In this document: positions 18,820 to 27,467 of the stretch, piece after piece | Position numbering within the stretch: position 1 is the first letter of the stretch | How the letters are laid out: each line of letters opens with the position of its first letter | Assembly: GCA_023259375.1 (NCBI GenBank) | Contig: JAHFQC010000009.1 | Coordinates: forward strand, 31,357-95,356 | DNA: 64,000 bases | Reading direction: 5' to 3' | Origin: Alphaproteobacteria bacterium | GTDB lineage: Bacteria > Pseudomonadota > Alphaproteobacteria > Micropepsales > Micropepsaceae | Notes under the pieces: model-generated | The model's input: only the letters and a program-made list of their open reading frames with translations | What the model was told of the DNA's origin: nothing | Databases searched by the model: none | Translations under genes and position numbers: made by a program

Positions 18820-19911
18820 TCAGCTCACCACGTCGCGCACCGCGTCCACCGGGACTTCGTCGGTGACAAAGCCGTTGCCGATGCCGTGGGCGAGGACGAA
18901 GTTCAGCTTGCCGTCCTTGACCTTCTTGTCGTGCGCCATGGCGGCGAGGAGGACGTCGGGGCTCGGGCGTTCGCCGGGGATGTCGGCAATCGCCGACGGC
19001 AGGCCGATGGCCTTGGTGTGGGCTTCGACCCGCGCCGCATCTTCCGGCGAACACAGACCGAGCTGCGCCGAAAGGCGGAACGCCAGCACCGTGCCGATGG
19101 CGACGCCTTCGCCGTGCAAGAGGCGGTCGGAGAATCCGGTCGCCGTCTCCAGCGCGTGGCCGAACGTATGGCCGAGGTTCAGCAGCGCCCGTTCGCCTTT
19201 CTCGCGTTCGTCGTGTTCGACAATGGTCGCTTTCATCTGGCAGGCATGGGCGACCGTGTGGACGATGGCGTCGTGCTCGCCATGCAGGGCGCGGGGCGCA
19301 TTCTGCTCCAGCCAGGCGAAATAGTCGGCATCGCGTACGGCGCCGATCTTCAGCACTTCGGCATAGCCGGCGAGCAGTTCGCGCCGCGGCAGGGTGCCAA
19401 GCACATCGGTATCGGCGATCACCACCTTGGGCTGATGGAACACGCCGACGAGGTTCTTGCCTTCGGGAATATTGATCCCGGTCTTGCCGCCGACCGAGGA
19501 GTCCACTTGGCTCAGCAGCGTCGTCGGCACCTGGGCGAACGAGACGCCGCGCTTCAGGATGCCGGCGGCAAAGCCGGTGAGGTCGCCGATCACGCCGCCG
19601 CCGAACGCCACCACCAGTCCGCCGCGGTCGACGCCGGTGGCGGTCAGCTCGCTGATCAGCTTTTCCAGCCAGAAGAAGCTTTTGGTGCTTTCGCCGGCAT
19701 CGACGGTGATCGGATGCGGCTCCAGTCCGGCGTTTTCCAGGACGCCGAGAAAGCGGTCGAGATGGAGGAACGCGACATTGGCGTCGGTCACGACCGGCAG
19801 CGGCCCGCGCGCGAACGGCGCGATCAGCTTTCCGGCTTCGGCCAGCATGCCGGGGCCGACATGAATGTCGTAGCTGCGCGCACCCAGATCGATTGTGATG
19901 CGTTCGTTCAT
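18820..19911 (-). CDS. aroB: 3-dehydroquinate synthase
   Basis: 363 aa. Shows the NAD-binding segment AFGGGVIGDLTGFAAG, the TTLLSQVDSSVGGKTGIN block and the metal ligands in LNLGHTFGHALE plus HGEGVAIG. It converts DAHP to 3-dehydroquinate, step 2 of the shikimate pathway. The start ATG at 19911 overlaps the aroK stop by 4 nt, so aroK-aroB is one translationally coupled operon. Confidence 0.97.
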   Translation of the reverse strand: MNERITIDLGARSYDIHVGPGMLAEAGKLIAPFARGPLPVVTDANVAFLHLDRFLGVLENAGLEPHPITVDAGESTKSFFWLEKLISELTATGVDRGGLVVAFGGGVIGDLTGFAAGILKRGVSFAQVPTTLLSQVDSSVGGKTGINIPEGKNLVGVFHQPKVVIADTDVLGTLPRRELLAGYAEVLKIGAVRDADYFAWLEQNAPRALHGEHDAIVHTVAHACQMKATIVEHDEREKGERALLNLGHTFGHALETATGFSDRLLHGEGVAIGTVLAFRLSAQLGLCSPEDAARVEAHTKAIGLPSAIADIPGERPSPDVLLAAMAHDKKVKDGKLNFVLAHGIGNGFVTDEVPVDAVRDVVS

Positions 19912-20444
19912 GGTACCCAGATCCTGGTTTCGGTCAGTGTGGTCATCAGCCGCTCGACGGCGATTTCGTGCGGTGCGTTCTGGCTGTCGACCGTGATATC
20001 GGCCAGAGCATAGGTCGGTTCGCGTTCCGCCAGCAGCTTTTCGAGCGTGCCGCGCGGATCGGCGGTTTTGAGCAGCGGCCGGTTGCTCTTGCGCTTGACG
20101 CGCATGAACAGGATGTCAAGCGGGGCGCGCAGCCAGACGGTGACGGTGTTCGCTTTCAACTGCTCGCGGATTTCCGCCGACATGAAGGCACCGCCCCCGG
20201 TCGCCAGCACATGCGGCGCTTTCTCGGCCACCAGGCGCGAAATTACCTTTCGTTCACAGTCCCGGAACGCAGCTTCGCCATAGGTCGCGAAAATCTCAGG
20301 GATAGGCTGTCCGGCGGCGGCTTCGATTTCGTTGTCGGCATCGAAAAAATCCACAGCCATGCGAGTTGCCAGGCGGCGGCCGATCGAACTTTTTCCCGCC
20401 CCCATCATTCCGACTAGTGCTATCGTTTTGGTCAGCTGCCCCAT
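19908..20444 (-). CDS. aroK: Shikimate kinase
   Basis: 178 aa. P-loop GMMGAGKSSIGRRLA, shikimate-binding DFFDADNEIE, the FRDCERKV segment and ATGGGAFMS match shikimate kinase. It phosphorylates shikimate at the 3-OH with ATP. It is the first gene of aroK-aroB and is divergent from the xerD cluster, a common alphaproteobacterial arrangement. Confidence 0.97.
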   Translation of the reverse strand: MGQLTKTIALVGMMGAGKSSIGRRLATRMAVDFFDADNEIEAAAGQPIPEIFATYGEAAFRDCERKVISRLVAEKAPHVLATGGGAFMSAEIREQLKANTVTVWLRAPLDILFMRVKRKSNRPLLKTADPRGTLEKLLAEREPTYALADITVDSQNAPHEIAVERLMTTLTETRIWVP

Positions 20445-20544
20445 AAACTCCGCATTACACGGGTTATAGTTTCTCCGCTAGCCGGAAAGTGGGATTCTGA
20501 TCGGCAAACCCGCGGAATCGCTGCGGAAATGGTAAGGAGAGCGC

Positions 20545-20715
20545 ATGCGTGGTATGGGCAGATCCGAAGGCCTGGGGGTAGGGGCATGGCTGTTGATCCT
20601 GGTCGGCATTTTGGTGCTGGCGGGAGCTGTGGCGCTCGCTATCTACGGCGGGTCGGTCCATCCCCAGCAGCATGAATTCGAGCAGGTAATCTCCAATGAC
20701 AGGTTCCCGAGTTAG
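20545..20715 (+). CDS. Small single-span membrane protein (absent from the ORF track)
   Basis: 56 codons: MRGMGRSEGLGVGAWLLI, then LVGILVLAGAVALAIYGGSV and a polar tail ending in NDRFPS. AAGGAGA lies 5 nt before the ATG, a near-perfect Shine-Dalgarno. The single hydrophobic segment (about residues 14-35) predicts a membrane anchor with a short C-terminal tail. Its 3' end overlaps the next gene by 20 nt, which suggests coupled translation. The family is unknown; it is a candidate first gene of the operon leading to xerD. Confidence 0.75.
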   Translation: MRGMGRSEGLGVGAWLLILVGILVLAGAVALAIYGGSVHPQQHEFEQVISNDRFPS

Positions 20716-22588
20716 GCAGTTACTGTGCGCGGTGGCATTGGGGGCGCTGGTGGTGCCCGCGATGGCGCAATGGTACGACCCCAAGCCGCCCGTCCTGGGC
20801 CCCGACGATTATCCGCCGGAGGAAACGCAGGATCCGCCCGATCACCCGAAGAAACCGCCGGCCCCGAAACCGCAGCAGGATCCCGGTCAGGCGTCCGGTG
20901 CGCCGCAAACGCTGACGCCCGGCGCCGTCGAACAGGGATCGGCGCTGCCGCCCGTCCAACCGTACGTGCCGCCGCCGAAGGACCTGACCGGACCGGTGGA
21001 AGTCGGTTCGCTCGGCTCCCCGGAGGGCCCGCCGGTCGGCACGCTCGATTCGTCCAACGGCGGTCTCGGCGATCATCTGTGGAGCGGTTCGGATCGCGCC
21101 AACACCGAAAAGCTGCTGGCCAAGGCGCCGCTGGTGTCGGGCGACCGGGTGCTTCGCAGTCTTGTCCGCCGTGCCGTGCTGACCAAGGCGCCGGCCCCTC
21201 CGGGACAAGCCAAGAAGGCGTTCGTCACCGCCCGCATCGAGCGTCTGCTCGATGCCGGACTGATCCGCGAGGCCGGTGAGATTGCGGCCCAGGCGCAGGT
21301 TCCGAACGACGATGCGTTTTCGCGCGTACAGGCCGAGGCCATCCTGATCGCCAATCGGGCCCAGGACGCCTGCGGACCGGCCACCGCCGCGCGCCAGAAC
21401 GGCGGCGACCAATTCTGGATGCAGCTTCGCGCCTATTGCGCCGAGGTCACGGGCGATACCGCCACCGCGGAACTCACCCATCAGGTGATGAAGGCGCAAG
21501 GTCACAAGGACCCGGCCTACGACACGCTGGTCGAAAGCGTGCGGACCAAGAAGCCGCTGGCGCCCGGCGCTATCGCCAAACCGACCGCGATGCACATTTT
21601 CCTGCTGCAGCAGGCGGGATTGCCCGTCACTGAAGCCATCGCCCGCACCATGGGCACGCCGGAAAATCTGCTGGCGATGCGCGACAGCCGCAATCCGCCG
21701 CGGGCCCGCTTCGAGGAAGCCGAGCGGATCGTCTCCACCGGCGCCGCATCGTCCGCCGAACTGATCAAGATCGCCGATGCACAGGATCTGCCGCTCGGCA
21801 AGGTCGCCGAAGCCGCCGGCGATGCCGCCAATCTACCGTTCTTCATGGGGCAGGTGGTGTTGCGCCGCGCCGCCACCATCGAAAACCGTCCGGCTGCGAA
21901 AGCGGAACTGGCGGCCCTGGCCCTGTCGCTGGGCGACAAATACAAGCTCAGTTCGCTCGCAGCCTCGCTGCAGGCCGATGTCATCACCGCGATCAAGCCC
22001 ACCGCGGGCCTGAAGGCCTATGCGCGACCGTTCGTGCGGGCACTGGTGCTGGCCGGCAAGTCCGATGCTGCCGCGGCGTGGACGTCCGGCGATCCGGTGA
22101 TGAAAGTGTTGGTGGCGTTCGCCTCCAACGATCCGCAGCGCATTGCGGCGGTGCAGGGCGATCTCAAGGCCTTCGCCATCGGCCTTGGCAAGAACCCGGC
22201 CGATCCCGATTCCGACCGTGCCTACAAGGCGCTGGCGCTGGGCTTGTTCGATGTCATGAATCAAACGATGCCGCCGGAAGCCAAAGCCGCCGCGGTGCAG
22301 GCCGAATCCGGCGGTTGGGAGGGCGTTCATCCCGGTCCCGGCCAGATGCGCACGCTGGTCCAGATCGCCGGCACGCCCGAACGGCGCGGCGAAGCGATCC
22401 TGATGCTGACCAGCATGGTGCAGTCCTACGGCCTCAAGAATTTGACGCCGGACGCGACCATCACCTTCGTGCGGCTGCTGCGGGAAATGAACGAGGACAA
22501 GGCCGCCAACGTTCTGGCCATCGAGGCGCTGGCGCAATACGTGCCGCCGCCGCTGCCCGTTCCGGCGCCGCAGGCGTCGGCGCGATGA
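20696..22588 (+). CDS. Large exported proline-rich protein of unknown function upstream of xerD
   Basis: 630 aa. Signal peptide about 1-25 (LLCAVALGALVVPAMAQ). Residues about 26-110 are proline-rich and probably disordered. From about 130 to 610 it is alanine-rich and helical, with repeated stretches such as AGLIREAGEIAAQAQ and KVAEAAGDAANLPFF, reminiscent of helical-repeat scaffolds. Similar proteins at this position are often labelled antifreeze-like because of alanine content; that label is not functional evidence. Its stop overlaps the xerD ATG by 4 nt, so the two are coupled. Confidence 0.8.
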   Translation: MTGSRVRQLLCAVALGALVVPAMAQWYDPKPPVLGPDDYPPEETQDPPDHPKKPPAPKPQQDPGQASGAPQTLTPGAVEQGSALPPVQPYVPPPKDLTGPVEVGSLGSPEGPPVGTLDSSNGGLGDHLWSGSDRANTEKLLAKAPLVSGDRVLRSLVRRAVLTKAPAPPGQAKKAFVTARIERLLDAGLIREAGEIAAQAQVPNDDAFSRVQAEAILIANRAQDACGPATAARQNGGDQFWMQLRAYCAEVTGDTATAELTHQVMKAQGHKDPAYDTLVESVRTKKPLAPGAIAKPTAMHIFLLQQAGLPVTEAIARTMGTPENLLAMRDSRNPPRARFEEAERIVSTGAASSAELIKIADAQDLPLGKVAEAAGDAANLPFFMGQVVLRRAATIENRPAAKAELAALALSLGDKYKLSSLAASLQADVITAIKPTAGLKAYARPFVRALVLAGKSDAAAAWTSGDPVMKVLVAFASNDPQRIAAVQGDLKAFAIGLGKNPADPDSDRAYKALALGLFDVMNQTMPPEAKAAAVQAESGGWEGVHPGPGQMRTLVQIAGTPERRGEAILMLTSMVQSYGLKNLTPDATITFVRLLREMNEDKAANVLAIEALAQYVPPPLPVPAPQASAR

Positions 22589-23514
22589 GTGCCGCTCTGG
22601 TCGAGAGTTTTCTCGACATGATGAGTGCCGAGCGCGGCGCCGCCGCCAACACCCTGGCCGCGTATGAACGCGACCTCGGCGATTTCTGTGGCTGGCTGGC
22701 GGCGCGCGGGCTGAGCGTCAAGGCGTGCGGCCGCGACGAGGTTCGTCACTACCTGCAGAGCCTGTCAGCCTCGGGCATGGCGGGGTCGTCACAGGCACGC
22801 AAGCTGTCGAGCCTCAGGCAGTTCTTCGGTTTTCTGTATACGGACGGAATCCGTGGCGACGATCCCACCGTGGCGGTCGATGCGCCCAAGCGCGGCCGGC
22901 CGCTGCCGAAAGTCCTGACCCGCGAGGACATGGATGCGCTGCTGACGGCCGCCGCCGTGCGCGCCGCCAAGAGCGAGGAGGGCGTTCGCCTCAAATGCAT
23001 CGTCGAGATGCTGTACGCCTCCGGCTTGCGCGTGTCGGAACTGGTGACGCTGCCGCTGCTGGCGGTGAAGAACCGCGACGGCGTCATGCTGGTCAAAGGC
23101 AAGGGCGGCAAGGAGCGTCTAGCGCCGCTCAATCCCGCCGCGCGCGAGGCCATCGCCGCGTGGCTCGCGGTGCGGGAAAATTTCCTGCCCAAAGGCGAGA
23201 CCCGCAAAACGGCGGAGCGTTTTCTGTTTCCGTCACGCGGGGTGGAAAGCCATCTGACCCGCCGCCGGCTGCACCAGATGCTCAAAGAACTGGCAGTCGA
23301 GGCCGGGCTCGATCCCGACAAGCTGTCGCCGCACGTCCTGCGCCACGCCTTTGCGACCCATCTGGTGGAAGGCGGCGCCGACTTGCGCAGCGTGCAAACC
23401 CTTCTGGGGCATGCCGATATTGCTACGACCCAGATCTACACCCACGTCGCGCGCGACCGCTTGACGGCCACCGTGACCGCCGCCCATCCGCTGGCGCGCA
23501 AGCGGCCGCGCTGA
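22585..23514 (+). CDS. xerD: Tyrosine recombinase XerD (chromosome dimer resolution)
   Basis: 309 aa. An N-terminal SAM-like core-binding domain (about 1-90) and a catalytic domain with Arg in YASGLRVSELVTLPL, Lys in KGKGGKERLAPL, His-x-x-Arg in LSPHVLRHAFATHL, the LLGHADIATTQIYTHV block and the nucleophile Tyr in that block. With XerC and FtsK it resolves chromosome dimers at dif. The start is fixed by the ATGA overlap with the upstream gene. XerD rather than XerC is favoured by the aroK neighbourhood. Confidence 0.94.
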   Translation: MSAALVESFLDMMSAERGAAANTLAAYERDLGDFCGWLAARGLSVKACGRDEVRHYLQSLSASGMAGSSQARKLSSLRQFFGFLYTDGIRGDDPTVAVDAPKRGRPLPKVLTREDMDALLTAAAVRAAKSEEGVRLKCIVEMLYASGLRVSELVTLPLLAVKNRDGVMLVKGKGGKERLAPLNPAAREAIAAWLAVRENFLPKGETRKTAERFLFPSRGVESHLTRRRLHQMLKELAVEAGLDPDKLSPHVLRHAFATHLVEGGADLRSVQTLLGHADIATTQIYTHVARDRLTATVTAAHPLARKRPR

Positions 23515-23707
23515 CTGTCGGTAAATTTGATCTGCTTCGGATTCGCAGAAACGGCGCTCGGCCGGTTCATCGCTGCGCAAGATTTGCTCGGCTATAGAGC
23601 CGGTGCGGAGCGGGACCTTCGCATCGAATTGCTCTAATCTTTACTTTTCCTAATTCGATTCTTGATACACGGGGCCAGGGCCGGATCGACTGGTTGGGGA
23701 CAGTTTC

Positions 23708-24814
23708 ATGGCAGGAATGGGTGCAGGCCGGGTAAAATACGAGCCCGCCGAACTCACGCGTATGCTGGCCAATCACGAGCGTTTCGTGACCGGCCGAGGT
23801 GGCGCGCGCGCCAATTTCAAGGGCGCCGACCTCAAAGGCGCGGTGCTGGCCAATCGCCGGCTCGACGAAATCGACTTCGCCGGTGCCGATCTCTCAGGCG
23901 CCAATCTTCACGGTTCCAATCTGACCCGCTCGAGCCTGTTCTGCGCCGACCTCTCCGGCTGCAATCTGCGCAACGCCAAGCTGCTGCAGGCCGACTTGCG
24001 CGGCGCGTCGTTCCGCGGTGCCGATCTCTCGTTCGCCGCGCTCGATCATGCCGATCTGCGCAAGGCAACCATGATGATCATGGACGCGGCCGGCGTCTCG
24101 ATGATCGACCATCGCAACAGCGGGCTCGGTCATGTCGATTTCAGCTATTGCTCGCTCAAGGGCGCCTCGTTCGGCAAAGCCAAGCTGGATGGCGCGATTT
24201 TCGACGGCGCGCTGTTGCTCGGTGTCAGTTTCCGCGGGGCGGAGATCACCAATGCCAGTTTCGTCGGCGCGGTGCTGATGGATGTGGCAGAGTTGAACGT
24301 CCCGTCCGAGGCGCTAGCCGATTGCGTGGTCGACGTTTCGCCCGCCGCCAAGGCCAAAGCCGGCACGCTCGCGGAACGGCTGACGCTGCATCAGCAATGG
24401 GTGATGACCGACGGCCGTGAGGGTGCGCCCGCCGAACTCGACGGCGAAGATCTGCGCCCGCTGGCGGGCCAGTTTTCCGGGCACTGCCTGATCGGCCTGC
24501 ATCTGCGCGGCGTGACGGGGATCGGCCTCGATTTCTCCAACTGCCAGTTGCAGGGCGCCCGCTTTGAAGGCTCTGATCTGCGCGGGGCCGATTTCACCGG
24601 CGCCGACCTCAGCGGTGCGAGCTTCTACGGCACCCGCCTGGTGCATGCGCGCTTCGACCGGGCGCGGCTGGCGGGTCTCATGCTACGCAGCGGCGAAGTC
24701 CTGAAGCCGAATTTCTACGCCGCCGACGCCAATCCCGGCCAGTTCCGCAACGCCGTTCTGGAAGCCTCCCTCGGCGCCATGGGCGTCGGCGCGGCCGAGG
24801 TGATGGAGATCTAG
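23708..24814 (+). CDS. Pentapeptide-repeat protein
   Basis: 368 aa. Two blocks of A(D/N)LXX pentapeptide repeats, about 35-125 (for example FKGADLKGAVLANRRLDEID) and about 270-325 (for example GSDLRGADFTGADLSGASFY), joined by a region with less regular repeats. These fold as right-handed quadrilateral beta-helices. No signal peptide or membrane span was seen. Function cannot be assigned. ATG at 23708 is the listed start. A REP-like element follows. Confidence 0.9.
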   Translation: MAGMGAGRVKYEPAELTRMLANHERFVTGRGGARANFKGADLKGAVLANRRLDEIDFAGADLSGANLHGSNLTRSSLFCADLSGCNLRNAKLLQADLRGASFRGADLSFAALDHADLRKATMMIMDAAGVSMIDHRNSGLGHVDFSYCSLKGASFGKAKLDGAIFDGALLLGVSFRGAEITNASFVGAVLMDVAELNVPSEALADCVVDVSPAAKAKAGTLAERLTLHQQWVMTDGREGAPAELDGEDLRPLAGQFSGHCLIGLHLRGVTGIGLDFSNCQLQGARFEGSDLRGADFTGADLSGASFYGTRLVHARFDRARLAGLMLRSGEVLKPNFYAADANPGQFRNAVLEASLGAMGVGAAEVMEI

Positions 24815-24825
24815 AACATATCTTT

Positions 24826-24907
24826 CCTCCCCCGCGGAGTCGCGAACCGCCAGCCGCACTTACCAAGGATAGCGGGGGAGGTGGCGCCGTCAGGCGCCGA
24901 AGGGGGG
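24826..24907. repeat. REP-like double hairpin
   Basis: CCTCCCCCGC at 24826-24835 pairs perfectly with GCGGGGGAGG at 24872-24881. A second hairpin GGCGCC-GTCA-GGCGCC (24883-24898) follows, then GGGGGG. The right half resembles the complement of 18701-18735. No U-run, so a repeat element is more likely than an intrinsic terminator. Confidence 0.7.
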
Positions 24908-24933
24908 ATGACGAGGCGGCGGAACAACCACCG

Positions 24934-25332
24934 CTACCGCATCAATTCGAGTTGAGAACGAGCGCGACTGACTTCGCGGTTGGCATCCTCAATTTCTTTC
25001 TTTGCACTTTTTGCCACTAAGTCTGGAAAATTGTCTGTGATATCGCGCTTACCCTCTGCGATTATGCAATCTTCATATTCCTGCATGTGGTGTACGTAAA
25101 TGTTGTACGCATCAACGGATGAGTTATATCCGTCTTTGCCGTATGAAAAGAAAATAGGCGGAGATGGTCTGTAGCAATTTGTCGGCTTCCATTTACAGCC
25201 CAAAAGGATGTCGTTGATTTTACAGCTTGAGAGTCCAGTACCAATTTCACCAGCGTGGGCGCAAATGCAAATAGGCAATGCTGCCAAACTGGCCCCAATT
25301 ACTCTCGCTACAACAAGCGCTTTCACATTCAT
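24934..25332 (-). CDS. Small low-GC exported Cys-containing protein
   Basis: 132 aa. The ATG at 25332 has GGGGAG 7 nt upstream. Signal peptide about 1-27 (ending CICAHAG). The mature part has cysteines in LSSCKINDILLGCKW, PTNCYRP and YEDCII, suggesting disulfides, and ends in a charged helix (KSAKKEIEDANREVSRARSQ). G+C is clearly lower than in flanking genes, so it may be acquired. I do not recognise the family. Confidence 0.65.
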   Translation of the reverse strand: MNVKALVVARVIGASLAALPICICAHAGEIGTGLSSCKINDILLGCKWKPTNCYRPSPPIFFSYGKDGYNSSVDAYNIYVHHMQEYEDCIIAEGKRDITDNFPDLVAKSAKKEIEDANREVSRARSQLELMR

Positions 25333-25502
25333 GAGTAGCTCCCCAACTCGATGTGAAAACAGTATAGCTTTATCGTTTGGCGGGCATGTCTATTAAGTGG
25401 TAGTTGCAACGCACTCGCATTTTTCTGGCTATCTTTAGGTACGTGCCCCTTCGTGCTTCGGCGCACTTGGCCGGGATGACAGGAAGTGAATGCGGCACCT
25501 CG

Positions 25503-26729
25503 TTATCCGCCGCCCACCATCTTCTTCTCCCACCTACTCACCGCCACCGTCGCGACCGAATTGCCGACGATGTTGGTGGCGCTGCGGCCCATGTCGAGCA
25601 AGTGGTCGACCGCCAGCACGTACAAAAGCCCCGTCTCGGGCAGATGGAACAGCGGCAGGGCGGCGTAGATCACCACCAGCGAGGCGCGCGGCACGCCCGC
25701 CATGCCTTTGCTCGTGACCATCAGCAACAGCAGCAGCGTGACCTGCTGCGCCAGCGTCAGTTCGATTCCGTAGATCTGCGCGATGAAGAGGGTCGCGAAG
25801 GTGCAATACATCATCGAGCCGTCGAGATTGAACGAATAGCCCAGCGGCAGCACGAAGCTCACGATCTGCTTGGGCAGGCCGATACTTTCAAGACCCGCCA
25901 GCAAACGCGGATATGCGGCTTCCGAACTCGCGGTCGAAAACGCCAGCAGCACCGGATCGCGGATGGCGCCGATCAGTTTCGAGATGTGTCCCTTGAGCAG
26001 CACGGCCGCTACGGACAGCAGCACCGCCCACAGCATCAGCAGCGCCGCATAGAAGCCGCCGACGAAGCGCAGATAGGTGAGCAGCACCCCGGCGCCTTGC
26101 GTCGCCACCGTCGAGCACAGCGCCGCGAACACCGCCAGCGGCGTCATCAGCATGACATAGCCGGTGACCTTCAGCATGATCGCGGCGACTTGCTCGGTCA
26201 GCGCCACCACGGCGGGCGTGCGTCCCGGAATGGCGGAAATCGCGGTGCCGACGAACAGCGAGAACACCACGATCTGCAAAATCTCGTTCTTCGCCATGGC
26301 GTCGACGATCGAAGCCGGCACCAGATGGGTGAGGAACTCCTTCAGCGAGAACGGCGCCGCGGTGATGGCGCCCAATTCGCCGGTGGGCGGGGCGAGGGCG
26401 AGTCCGGCGCCGGGATGGAACAAGTGCACCAGCATCAGCCCCATCACCAGCGACAAGAGCGAAGCGCCGACAAACCACAACAGCGTCTTGCCGCCGACGC
26501 GGCCGACATGGGCGGCGCCTTCCATATGGGCGATGCCGGCGACCAGGGTGGAGAACACCAGCGGCGCGATGATCATCCGGATCAACCGCAGGAACAGGTC
26601 GGTGACGATCGAAAGTCCCGAGGCCAGCGATTTGATCTGGGCGGGATCAAGTGTGTTGTTGGCAAAGATGCCCGCTACAACGCCGAGCACCATGGCCGCC
26701 GCCACCGCCAACGCAAAACCCCGTCTCAC
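25503..26729 (-). CDS. Dicarboxylate/amino acid:cation (DAACS) symporter
   Basis: 408 aa from a GTG at 26729 with GAGG 7 nt upstream. The ORF track starts 58 codons earlier in non-membrane sequence that does not belong to the family. About eight hydrophobic segments and two hairpin loops are visible. Signatures: LFLRLIRMIIAPLVFSTLV near the N-terminus, the serine-containing HP1 region LLAFSTASSEAAYPR, and the substrate/cation segment SFNLDGSMMYCTFATLF. It imports C4-dicarboxylates or acidic amino acids with Na+ or H+. Specificity (DctA versus GltP) cannot be decided. Confidence 0.92.
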   Translation of the reverse strand: MRRGFALAVAAAMVLGVVAGIFANNTLDPAQIKSLASGLSIVTDLFLRLIRMIIAPLVFSTLVAGIAHMEGAAHVGRVGGKTLLWFVGASLLSLVMGLMLVHLFHPGAGLALAPPTGELGAITAAPFSLKEFLTHLVPASIVDAMAKNEILQIVVFSLFVGTAISAIPGRTPAVVALTEQVAAIMLKVTGYVMLMTPLAVFAALCSTVATQGAGVLLTYLRFVGGFYAALLMLWAVLLSVAAVLLKGHISKLIGAIRDPVLLAFSTASSEAAYPRLLAGLESIGLPKQIVSFVLPLGYSFNLDGSMMYCTFATLFIAQIYGIELTLAQQVTLLLLLMVTSKGMAGVPRASLVVIYAALPLFHLPETGLLYVLAVDHLLDMGRSATNIVGNSVATVAVSRWEKKMVGGG

Positions 26730-27467
26730 ATCGCACCTCGAATCCGACCCGCCCCAAGTGTGCGGGGCGAACGCCGCAAACGCAACGCAGCATTTCCGCG
26801 CCGGGCGACTGCTCGCTACGAGTGCATCGCCGCTCTTTTCTGCTTCATGCGGGTGCACCGATCTGTCATCCCGGACGCGCGCGGGATGATAATGAGGTTT
26901 CACGCGGAGGTGCGGAGGATGCGTTCTGCCTCACGCGGGCACACCCCATCTGTCATCCCCGGCTGAGCAAGCGTAAGCGCAGCGAAGGGCGCCATAGCGC
27001 CAGCGTATTGGCGGGACCCAGGTGGAGAAAATGGCACGCTGCTTGGGATGATCCTCGCTCGTTCTTCAAGAGCGAAATTGTTCAAGCACCTGGGTTCCGC
27101 CAATACGCTGGCGCTATGGCGCCCCTCGCATGGCGCTACGCGCCTTGGCTCGGCCGGGAATGACACAAGGGATATCTCCGCGACTCCGCGTGAACCTCTT
27201 TTTCCCCCGCACAGCCTCCTCTACGTGTTTTCCCTGATCATTGCTGTTGCGCACGATCGATCGCTGCGGCCAACCCGCGTGCGCCGCCGGTAAGCGACAA
27301 GTGTTTGGTGTGTAAACAAATTATCCCGCATCTGCGCGGTGGATGGCATCCTGCTCGTGTCCCGGCACGGCGGCGCGCTCTATACAGCATCTTAGCCATT
27401 TCTGGGTGATCCTGCCTGCCCAAGAAGCCCCGCGACGGTGCGGCGTTCAGGGATTGGAATCGCAGCC
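26730..27467. other. Intergenic region without a gene, containing a long palindrome
   Basis: 738 bp between the symporter start and the chemoreceptor start. The middle is the 300-bp inverted repeat listed separately. The left part carries another copy of TGTCATCCC (26864). The right part (27200-27467) should contain the chemoreceptor promoter but shows no convincing boxes. ORFs listed here are shadows of the repeat. Confidence 0.7.
26894..27199. repeat. 300-bp imperfect palindrome (long inverted repeat)
   Basis: The core arms 26987-27024 and 27087-27124 are 38 nt each and complementary at 37 of 38 positions, separated by 62 nt. Outward, TGTCATCCCCGGC (26951) mirrors GCCGGGAATGACA (27153-27165), and CACGCGGAGGTGCGGAG (26901) mirrors CTCCGCGACTCCGCGTG (27176), so symmetry extends over about 300 bp. 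Parts recur at 18569 and 18788. It has no ORF with transposase features; a MITE-like or paired REP element is plausible. Confidence 0.8.

Noticed and set aside
25404-26966. 520-aa plus-strand ORF opposite the symporter
   Set aside because: Antisense shadow, extremely rich in H/R/Q/D; the minus strand encodes a clear membrane transporter.
26987-27124. CRISPR or attC-like array
   Set aside because: There is only one pair of inverted arms, no direct-repeat/spacer series and no cas or integrase gene.
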